Below are positions 58,801 through 64,000 of a stretch of DNA of 64,000 bases, in pieces. The stretch's first letter is position 1. Each line of letters begins with the position of its first letter. Both the position numbers and the translations under genes were made by a program. The notes beneath the pieces were generated by a model. That model saw only the letters and a program-made list of their open reading frames with translations. It searched no databases and was not told the DNA's origin. The stretch is from Lineus longissimus (taxonomy: Eukaryota > Nemertea > Pilidiophora > Heteronemertea > Lineidae): assembly GCF_910592395.1 (NCBI RefSeq), contig NC_088316.1, forward strand, positions 13,888,001 through 13,952,000, written 5' to 3'.

Positions 58801-61572
58801 ATAGAAAGGCAGGAAAATGAAAACTTGTGATTCTAATAACAGCTAGCACAGTATCGAGACCGCACTACAAAAACCTTAGCATGGTTACAGAGATAGTAGA
58901 GGACTAAAACCAACTGTACAATACACTATACGGTCAATTGTTGGAGTCAGTGATGATTAATAGGCAAAAAAAATTTTAAAAGCTTCACGCAACCCTGGTC
59001 AGACGGAGATACAGCGGGTATTTTTATCAGACTGCAGCCAAAATCAATAAAGGCTACTGAGTCACAAGACATCGTGATTACTTCGCTCCATCATGACAAA
59101 CGACGGTTTAGGATGGGTCATGGAAACAGAGACTCAAAGATTAATTTCGTATTATTCACGTTGGAGCCTACTCATACATTTTCACCACCCGCGAAAATGT
59201 TCGCTCTTATTTCCTGTTCAAAATGTGAAGGAAAGGGTTCCATTGAGGGTTCCCAAGATGATCTTCCACCGGAATTTCTCCACATCTAATTTGTTCATTA
59301 GCAACTGTAAAACACCATCATCAACAACTTTCTCTCTTCCCTGTTATCGCTGCACCCATCCATTACCTGTACTGTGCTGGCGACAAATCAAACCAGGAAA
59401 TTTGACCAACAATAAAAATTGTGTAACTGATCCACTTAGGGATTTGTTATACTGAGACAAAGCAATTATGACATGTATGATGACTTTACCAAGAATAGCT
59501 TGTCATATGGGCACAAACGTGTGTTCATGAACAGTTCAAGCCCAATACATGATTAACATAAACTGTACTAATGTCACCAACATGAAATTGCAGTTGCCTT
59601 GGTGACTGTCAATTTCCACTTCGTCAAGGGACTTAATTGTACCAATTATCTCTGATGCAGATGATTGACAGGCGGACATGAGATAATAAAGTATCATCAA
59701 TTCATGACATTGATAATTTGGCTCATAATCAATTACTGTCTTTTTCTTTATGAATGGTGTAGGGACCTCTCCAGCTTCTGTATAGGTCATGGGTTTGAAT
59801 CCTTTAGTGTTGCTGTGTTTAGAAACTGCCTTTCTTTTAGTAAGGGGGTCATCCATACAAGTCAAAATACTCTTTCACTAAGGGGTGGTGGTCTGTCAAC
59901 ATCTGTACTGTTTTGAAAACATTGATAATCACGGATGACACCTAAGGCTATCCATAAGAATTCATGTATTTTTGTTTGCTGCTGCAAGCCAACACACTCG
60001 AGTGTCGCTGATCTAAGACCGTTTTATGATATTCAAGTAAGCAGCGCTATGTACACATGGTTGTTTGATGCTAACTATTTAGATTTACTCTGGAGAAATT
60101 ATTCATCAACGTTAAAAGATTTCTGTGACTTACATTTTCCATGCTGCCGACAATAACATCCATATGATCCAGAAATAGCCTCTTCAGCTCAGCAGAGAGT
60201 ACGGGATACGAGATCACAAACTACAGTGTCAATGACGAAACCTAGCAACCCACTTCCCGTTTTCATTATGCAACCTCCTCTTCAGATGCTAACTTGGCTC
60301 AAATATCAAAACAGTCTATAAACAGGTGAGAGCCCTGCCAATACGGGTCAATAATCATTGACGTGACAAAGAATCATCACAAATACACATTTGTTAATAT
60401 CCAAGAACACAGAGTGAGATTATCCAACCAAACTGCTCGTGCTATCCATAATTGACTGTTAATTGAATTTTAATTACCAGTAGTTGAGTTGTCCGACCGT
60501 ACATCCAGGTACTGTAGTCTGTATGGGCTGTACAGTAAGAGTCTGTACGGAATCACAAAAAACTCAAACATCACCACGAAAAATCGTCATCATTCAAAAA
60601 ATAATCCAATCTACAGATACTTGATACGATCATTCAGCTCGATGTATTATTTTTCTTAGTAGAATCGAAGCGAAGACTTCAGTAAACCCACAGGAGACAA
60701 AAACCAATGTACGAGTCCCTAATATTCATGAATATGTTCATCAAGACCTTAAAAGATCACGAACTACCAATTATTAAAGCCCCATTATTATAATGTATGA
60801 AAACAATACGTCAGAACACCCGTAAGGCGTATTGTAAAAATCAACGTCCAAACGATTTGATTAGATAATTGGTTTTACCACAATATCCGTATATCGATTC
60901 CAGCGCGACCACTCATGCTTCATTGCTGACTGATTCAGAAGCTGGATCAGCCAATGGGCAACTGGTGCTGCCTCCTGTTGGTTGATGAATGAACAGCACT
61001 TAGTACCAGTAGTGTCAGGATATTGGGTAGTTTTATCATGAAAATGTTGGAGGAACCGCCTCGGTAAGAGAGTTGACCACCTATTATATGAGGAAGCGGT
61101 CACACTAGAAATCAAAGCCACTACCTCAACCAAAATCATAGAACTAGGCTGTACCAGAGGCAGTAATACGAGAAATGTCCCTCCTGGATACGTTTTAACT
61201 AATGTATCTAACATACCTTCTTCCCTCGTTTCTTGTGATCTGTTGAAATCGCTTTGCTGGGCGATTCTGCTGACTCGTCATTTTCAAACCCCTGAAAAGA
61301 TTACAAAATGAAACGTGGCTACTGTCAAAAGTAAGTAGACTGAGGACCCTCACTGCGTGCAAAAATCTGTGAGCAAGGCACAAATCCCCTTTTGCTTCTC
61401 TTGATCAAGAGTACAAAATGCAATAGTCACGACTTCTCAAGCACCTTAGTTGCAGTATCAATTGGTATCAATTCAAGCTTGTCATACAAACCTCATTCGT
61501 CTCTCCTAGATTTTCCAGCTCAATCTCAGGAAGAATGTCAACCTGGCTGATACTCCTATTAGGCAAAGGCAT
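42473..61572 (-). CDS. Fused double SLC6 transporter (two complete 12-TM domains)
   Basis: Twenty-eight exons join without a phase break from ATG at 61572 to the stop at 42473: 4749 nt, 1582 residues plus stop. Residues 1-690 form one SLC6 transporter and 691-1582 a second. Each has the TM1 signature [11 protein letters not shown] and the TM3 YYN; the TM8-TM9 region is GIDSMF in half 1 and GLDTQF in half 2. Each also has TM10 GGIYL and a post-TM12 DPHWGPA or SDWGPA motif. SLC6 proteins use Na+ (usually with Cl-) to import amino acids, transmitters or osmolytes at the plasma membrane. A Gly replaces the monoamine-transporter Asp in TM1 (YSVGLGNVW), so an amino-acid-type substrate is likely. 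Both SLC6 termini are cytoplasmic, so the fusion is topologically possible with a cytosolic linker of about 90 residues. The alternative is two genes, with a hidden first exon for half 2, or trans-splicing; see the junction entry. Confidence 0.72.
43294..43424 (-). CDS. SLC6 exon 27: C-tail
   Basis: 131 nt, acceptor CTGCAG, donor GTAAGA. Encodes a polar segment with [13 protein letters not shown] and KSTQTDM. Phase agrees with both neighbours. Confidence 0.78.
43574..43729 (-). CDS. SLC6 exon 26: C-tail
   Basis: 156 nt, acceptor TTTTTCAG, donor GTAAGT. A helical-looking segment ([19 protein letters not shown]). No domain recognised. Confidence 0.8.
43810..43960 (+). mobile_element. Fragment of the TACAGTGGAACC-type MITE
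   Basis: TTTTAGTCCTAAATTGG and ATTTGACCTCTGTAATCAGG match the interior of copy 1 (TTTTGGTCCCAAATTGG and ATTTGACCTCTCTAATCAGG). Terminal repeats are lost. It sits in an SLC6 intron. Confidence 0.6.
43961..44181. repeat. Triplicated hairpin repeat: direct, inverted, direct
   Basis: A block of about 70 bp (GGTCTCTTCAGTTCCTACCT through AAGTCCACGAGACTC) occurs at 43961-44031, inverted at 44033-44107 and direct again at 44108-44181, with only a few differences. Adjacent opposite copies give a near-perfect hairpin. Confidence 0.9.
44295..44418 (-). CDS. SLC6 exon 25: start of C-tail with WGPA motif
   Basis: 124 nt, acceptor TTTTCAG. Begins [19 protein letters not shown], the usual SLC6 sequence after TM12, then a basic stretch. 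Confidence 0.88.
44711..44878 (-). CDS. SLC6 exon 24: TM11-TM12 of half 2
   Basis: 168 nt in phase 0. Contains [20 protein letters not shown] and the TM12 stretch [12 protein letters not shown]. Same length as the matching exon of half 1. Confidence 0.93.
45068..45268 (-). CDS. SLC6 exon 23: TM10 of half 2
   Basis: 201 nt. [20 protein letters not shown], then [13 protein letters not shown], standard for SLC6 TM10 and following loop; the Asp matches the outer-gate acid. Donor GTAAGT. Confidence 0.93.
45437..45678 (-). CDS. SLC6 exon 22: TM8-TM9 of half 2
   Basis: 242 nt. [19 protein letters not shown] leads into TM8 with [12 protein letters not shown], the region supplying Na2-site residues, then TM9. 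Confidence 0.93.
45891..46015 (-). CDS. SLC6 exon 21: TM7 of half 2
   Basis: 125 nt. [20 protein letters not shown]. The Asp takes the place of the Na1-site Asn; the Ser four residues on matches the chloride-site Ser. Only one copy of this exon was found in half 2. Confidence 0.92.
46348..46586 (-). CDS. SLC6 exon 20: TM5-TM6 of half 2
   Basis: 239 nt, exactly the sum of the separate TM5 (135) and TM6 (104) exons of half 1, so one intron was gained or lost. Contains [18 protein letters not shown] and [19 protein letters not shown]. Confidence 0.93.
46587..47937 (-). other. SLC6 intron, 1.35 kb
   Basis: No gene, exon or repeat recognised. It separates the TM4 and TM5-TM6 exons of half 2. Confidence 0.6.
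47938..48070 (-). CDS. SLC6 exon 19: TM4 of half 2
   Basis: 133 nt. [20 protein letters not shown] and the TM4 stretch [13 protein letters not shown], ending GIKSAGK at a GTTTGT donor. Same length as in half 1. Confidence 0.92.
48190..48388 (-). CDS. SLC6 exon 18: extracellular loop 2 of half 2
   Basis: 199 nt. Five N-glycosylation sequons (NLT, NAT, NDT, NQS, NKS), ending SPSEEYF, the family's pre-TM4 motif. 36 nt longer than the half 1 equivalent. Confidence 0.9.
48465..48535 (+). repeat. tRNA-like sequence or SINE head in an SLC6 intron
   Basis: Box A-like TGGTGTCATATGGTTAGG and box B-like GGTTCGAATCC lie about 30 bp apart, the RNA polymerase III internal-promoter layout. Stems pair poorly, so a tRNA pseudogene or SINE remnant fits better than a working tRNA. 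A weaker similar sequence is near 59750-59810. Confidence 0.35.
48816..48959 (-). CDS. SLC6 exon 17: TM3 of half 2
   Basis: 144 nt. [20 protein letters not shown] with the conserved Tyr-Tyr-Asn, then the loop with the Cys that starts the loop 2 disulfide (WSTCDNEW). Donor GTAAGT. Confidence 0.93.
49341..49472 (-). CDS. SLC6 exon 16: TM2 of half 2
   Basis: 132 nt. [20 protein letters not shown], then [10 protein letters not shown] and PWFKG; donor GTATGT. Same length and phase as half 1. Confidence 0.94.
49648..49822 (-). CDS. SLC6 exon 15: linker and TM1 of half 2
   Basis: 175 nt. Opens in phase 0 after TTGTTTCAG, has no ATG upstream of TM1, and contains [20 protein letters not shown]. Length and end phase match exon 3 of half 1. 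Confidence 0.93.
49823..50056 (-). other. 234-bp intron joining the two transporter halves
   Basis: Donor ATG|GTAAGT and acceptor TTGTTTCAG, both phase 0. No minus-strand AATAAA or ATTAAA was seen inside, and the space is very small for a 3' UTR, promoter and first exon. A retained intron would stop translation after 13 codons. Confidence 0.75.
50057..50245 (-). CDS. SLC6 exon 14: C-tail of half 1, part of the linker
   Basis: 189 nt, 63 codons, acceptor TTGCAG, donor GTAAGT. Begins [19 protein letters not shown], the family post-TM12 sequence, and has no in-frame stop. Confidence 0.88.
50057..61572 (-). CDS. SLC6 half 1 (upstream transporter domain, exons 1-14)
   Basis: 690 residues. Cytoplasmic N-terminus of about 80 residues, acidic then Lys-rich (DHKKRGKK); TM1 with Arg100 of the outer gate; a large extracellular loop 2 with six N-glycosylation sequons; TM6 reads VVWSLGPS, where the outer-gate Phe of most family members is Trp. 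TM7 comes from either of two exons. TM10 keeps the gate Asp (HLID). The start ATG has A at -3 and an in-frame TAG upstream. The last exon carries the SDWGPA C-tail motif and no stop before its GTAAGT donor; intron retention would end the protein after 13 more codons. If made alone it would be an ordinary-length SLC6 protein. Confidence 0.88.
50556..50723 (-). CDS. SLC6 exon 13: TM11-TM12 of half 1
   Basis: 168 nt in phase 0. [20 protein letters not shown] and TM12 [18 protein letters not shown], ending VKE at GTAAGG. Confidence 0.92.
51009..51209 (-). CDS. SLC6 exon 12: TM10 of half 1
   Basis: 201 nt. [20 protein letters not shown] then [14 protein letters not shown]; the gate Asp is kept. 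More GC-rich than its surroundings. Confidence 0.92.
51646..51890 (-). CDS. SLC6 exon 11: TM8-TM9 of half 1
   Basis: 245 nt. [20 protein letters not shown], then [20 protein letters not shown] and TM9 FLLGLP. Acceptor TTTACAG, donor GTAAAG. Confidence 0.93.
52681..52805 (-). CDS. SLC6 exon 10b: alternative TM7 exon of half 1
   Basis: 125 nt, acceptor TGTTTCAG, donor GTTCGT (weaker than 10a's GTATCG is also weak). [20 protein letters not shown], then NNNTTV with a glycosylation-like sequon. It has the same phases as 10a, so the two substitute for each other; both together shift the frame. Asp at the Na1 position and Ser at the chloride position are kept. Confidence 0.87.
53729..53853 (-). CDS. 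SLC6 exon 10a: TM7 exon of half 1
   Basis: 125 nt, acceptor TATTTCAG, donor [26 protein letters not shown], then [12 protein letters not shown]. Asp390 sits at the Na1 position and Ser394 at the chloride position. It is upstream of 10b in gene order. Confidence 0.9.
54137..54240 (-). CDS. SLC6 exon 9: TM6 of half 1
   Basis: 104 nt. [20 protein letters not shown], then SSYSKFHND. Trp stands where most members have the gate Phe before Ser-Leu-Gly. Confidence 0.92.
54554..54688 (-). CDS. SLC6 exon 8: TM5 of half 1
   Basis: 135 nt in phase 0. [20 protein letters not shown], then [12 protein letters not shown], the usual loop after TM5. Confidence 0.92.
55440..55614. mobile_element. TACAGTGGAACC-type MITE, copy 3, in an SLC6 intron
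   Basis: TACAGTAGAACCTTTCTATT at the left and AGTTCCACTGTA at the right, flanked by TA; the interior is more diverged than in copies 1 and 4. Confidence 0.65.
55709..55841 (-). CDS. SLC6 exon 7: TM4 of half 1
   Basis: 133 nt. [20 protein letters not shown] and [16 protein letters not shown]; acceptor TTCCAG, donor GTGAGA. Confidence 0.92.
56200..56362 (-). CDS. SLC6 exon 6: extracellular loop 2 of half 1
   Basis: 163 nt. Six N-glycosylation sequons and conserved cysteines (ACREN, FNCS, LTCV), ending TPTEEYF. Donor GTAAGT. Confidence 0.9.
56782..56925 (-). CDS. SLC6 exon 5 duplicate: second TM3 exon copy
   Basis: 144 nt, identical to exon 5, with a usable GTAGGT donor and an AG acceptor but a poor pyrimidine tract. 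Because 144 is a multiple of three, including both copies would keep frame but insert a second TM3 and upset topology. It is probably skipped, or an assembly duplicate. Confidence 0.6.
57035..57178 (-). CDS. SLC6 exon 5: TM3 of half 1
   Basis: 144 nt. [20 protein letters not shown], then LFYLFASM and KDCNNTW. Acceptor TTGCAG, donor GTAGGT. The Tyr-Tyr-Asn substrate-site motif is kept. Confidence 0.92.
57525..57656 (-). CDS. SLC6 exon 4: TM2 of half 1
   Basis: 132 nt. [20 protein letters not shown], then [13 protein letters not shown]. The donor reads AAAG|GCAAGT, a GC-AG intron, where half 2 has GTATGT at the same place. Confidence 0.92.
57862..58036 (-). CDS. SLC6 exon 3: TM1 of half 1
   Basis: 175 nt, acceptor TTATTTCAG. 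A polar N-terminal segment, then [20 protein letters not shown] and [13 protein letters not shown]. This is the diagnostic SLC6 signature, with Asn and Arg of the ion site and outer gate. Confidence 0.94.
58037..61216 (-). other. Large 5' intron of the SLC6 gene, 3.2 kb
   Basis: No exon required by phase and no gene recognised. An intron of this size near the 5' end is where an internal promoter or alternative first exon (for instance for half 2) could hide, but none can be pointed to. The tRNA-like words near 59750-59810 lie here. Confidence 0.5.
61217..61291 (-). CDS. SLC6 exon 2: N-terminal cytoplasmic segment
   Basis: 75 nt, 25 codons in phase 0, acceptor TTTTCAG, donor GTATGT. Encodes [20 protein letters not shown] then KRGKK. 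No domain; the basic end is common before SLC6 TM1. Confidence 0.78.
61492..61572 (-). CDS. SLC6 exon 1: start codon
   Basis: ATG at 61572-61570 with AAA before it (A at -3), and an in-frame TAG 14 codons upstream. Encodes [20 protein letters not shown] and seven more residues, ending in phase 0 at a GTTTGT donor. Confidence 0.8.
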
Positions 61573-64000
61573 TTTGAAAATATCCGAATGTCTGAATTGT
61601 TTCTAAATATCAAATGGCATGGCTAAGTCACTCGCACTGCCTTTTCCCATGAATTTTGAAAGTATTCTGAAAGCCAACACTGATTTTTTCTTCAATGGGT
61701 ACAGCACTGGCCCAATTGATTCGAAAAAATTAATTGAAAAGTGGTGTCTGAAGAACTATCATAGAGGTGCCTTGAGGAGTCCTCTGGGAAGGAAAACATG
61801 CTCTTGAATTTAAAATTGGAAGTTAAGTCAAACCACAGATTCTATGCACACATTTTAAACAGCAAGAATGGGGAAGAGGTCTATCAAACTTATAGAAGAG
61901 CAAGCCTTACTCTGTGCACAGGTTAAGAGATAAGGCAAGGCACCAGACAGCATTCAAATTCCTAAAGCACCGACTCTCTCAGTCAATTTTCAAAGTTGAA
62001 TTCCAATAGATAAAAGCAATGGAGTTATTCATGTATGCCACAAGAAATAATAATATTGTTATTCGAATTTCACTCTCACTCAGCCCCAGGATAGGGCCAA
62101 TGAATAATTCAAGGCAATGTCTTACTGAGTCAGACAATATTGGTGTCCCCTTGTGAAGCAATTTCGACAAACTGTTAGTGTTAGCATAAGATTTCCCAAC
62201 CGAAAACTATATAAACATGTCAACAGGTAATGGGGCTTCAAATCAAACTACATAGAAGTACATGTTGGGGACTTGTTATTACAGTGAAAGTAATGATAAA
62301 CACAAATAAACTGTGAAAAGTGGTCAGGAAGAACCAAGTACAGTAGAACCTTTCTATTAAGGACATCCTCAGGACTGAAAAATGCTCTCCTTAATAGAAA
62401 AGTGTCCTGATTAGAGAGGTCAAACTGAATGGAAAAAGCAATTTTGGACCAAAACTCATTTCCTTAATTGAGAGGTGGTCCTTGATAGAGAGGCGTCTGC
62501 CTAGGGAGGTTCCACTGTACATGCATGTCCACTCACAAAAAAGAGAAAACTAGGCCTACAAGAAGGAAGTTCCAAATAAACTCAAAGAAGCAGTATTTTG
62601 AGTTACTCAAAGCTGCAGTGGAAAAAACAGGCACAAAGATGCTATGCGAGTAAAGCAAGTTGGTCAGCTCCAGAACACTGTTCCATGAATCAAATGTGAA
62701 GTGAAACAACTTGCTTTCCTCACATGAGGTGTAGACACAGTAGGCCTAGTTGGGCAAGGTGCCTGCATTTTGATATTGGTGTTTTGATAAGAAATATCAT
62801 TCGATAGGGTGTCACTATCAGTCTCCAGCTGACTCATTCCCATTGTCTCAAAGCAGTGCAGAGAGCAACTGCACAACAGAGAGCAGAAGAAATAGTTTGA
62901 AAGTGCCAATCTGACAGAGGAATCAATTCTACCAGGATTAAAATGATGACGTTCCCATTTTGACCTGGGGTATTTTTCCAAGACTTCACCTCAAAACAAC
63001 CACACCCCGGTGCAAGAATGTTTTGATGAAGATATCTTCCTTACAACTCTCGAAGGACCATTTAGATACAGGGGTCAGAATCCATCATGAACACCATGAT
63101 TTTTTCCCAAAATGCTTGAATTTTATTGGTTGCCTAAAATAAGCAATAGAAGCTGAACTGACTGTATAATCCATCAATTCCTGTATTTAGCATGACACAC
63201 ACATACATACACACACAGACAAGAAGCTCCTAAGTGAACATATAACAATCCCATACATTTAAACCTTCCCTGAGGCTTTCCTATGGACAGCATGATATAT
63301 TTACATATTTTCTATTGGCCTTTATTTAGAGCCTACCACACATTACTGCCATTATTTGGTATGTCTTCAAGAAGAATGTGTAGCAGACCATCTCATTTCT
63401 TGGTTGAATGCATTCACAAACAAATCAAAACTGACGAACTGAAAGTATTTGTTGGTCTTTATCTAGGTCATATTTGACCTGCCTTTTCTAACCATTTCCG
63501 AAACAAGTTTGTTGCAATTGGTAGGCCTACATAAAGGTGATGATGCATATCACTGCAATCTTTTCTTGTCAAATATCACACCAAGAGATTTTTAAGTGTC
63601 CGGTAGCTTACGGATGGCTACAATTATAACAGCCATGACAGTATGACCAGCAACTCTGCACCACAATTACGAAATACACAGACTACAGAGCTGAACTGCT
63701 ATTATTCAACTCACCTGTGCTTTGAGGCCCTCTTGAGTAAGGACATGTCTTCTCAGGCTAACCTTACGATGGTACCTCTGCACCACACCAGGACTAAGAG
63801 CCAGCATCTTTTCATCACACCGGCTTCTCACATCACTGTCTTGTCACCAGACCTAGAACCCTAGGAAGGAAAGTCCAGAGAAAATATATAGCTTGGGAAA
63901 ATGCATGACAAATTGATAAACAGGGAAGAAGATGGGTGGACTTGAATGATATAATATACCATCCAAGTGACCAACCTACAAACTCAAACAATAACTGGTA
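61573..64000. other. Upstream flank of the SLC6 gene
   Basis: Probably holds the 5' UTR and promoter, but no TATA box or initiator can be assigned with confidence. No other gene recognised. Contains MITE copy 4. Confidence 0.5.
62339..62519 (-). mobile_element. TACAGTGGAACC-type MITE, copy 4
   Basis: TACAGTAGAACCTTTCTATT at the left and GGAGGTTCCACTGTA at the right, flanked by TA; interior CCTGATTAGAGAGGTCAAA is the reverse complement of copy 1's. About 180 bp, no coding capacity. It lies less than 1 kb upstream of the SLC6 start. Confidence 0.8.

Overview
This window is animal nuclear DNA, most likely from a marine invertebrate. The evidence is genes split into many short exons with GT-AG introns, animal-specific neurotransmitter receptor and transporter families, many small inverted-repeat elements and frequent ACATGTA-type words. 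The species cannot be named from sequence alone. All three convincing protein genes lie on the minus strand.

Layout, left to right. 1-8.7 kb has no confirmed gene; its main feature is an array of about 12.5 copies of a 104-bp unit (4.7-6.0 kb) inside an element with terminal inverted repeats. 8.72-9.73 kb is an intronless class A GPCR. 12.09-22.94 kb is a complete glycine-receptor-like Cys-loop anion channel gene. I joined nine coding exons by splice signals and phase; they sum to 1371 nt (456 residues). There are two versions of the 83-bp Cys-loop exon, which cannot both be spliced in without a frameshift. 23-42 kb is gene-poor and holds small transposon-like elements, minisatellites and a perfect 364-bp tandem duplication. 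42.47-61.57 kb holds SLC6 sodium/chloride-coupled transporter exons.

The most notable result is the SLC6 locus. It contains two complete 12-helix transporter domains head to tail. The upstream unit has an ATG but no stop codon in its last exon. The downstream unit has a stop codon but no ATG in its first exon. They are separated by a 234-bp phase-0 intron with good splice sites. The simplest reading is one gene of 28 used exons encoding a fused double transporter of about 1582 residues (24 membrane helices). The unit also carries mutually exclusive TM7 exons in half 1, an exact tandem copy of the TM3 exon, and a long acidic C-terminal tail ending in a PDZ-ligand-like tripeptide. Matching exon lengths in the two halves show that fusion followed tandem gene duplication.

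Functionally, the receptor is predicted to be a fast ligand-gated chloride channel and the SLC6 protein an amino-acid or related-substrate cotransporter. The two genes are 20 kb apart on the same strand, but nothing in the sequence proves a shared ligand or regulation. Exon joins are inferred by eye from splice motifs, phase and family conservation; no transcript data were available.
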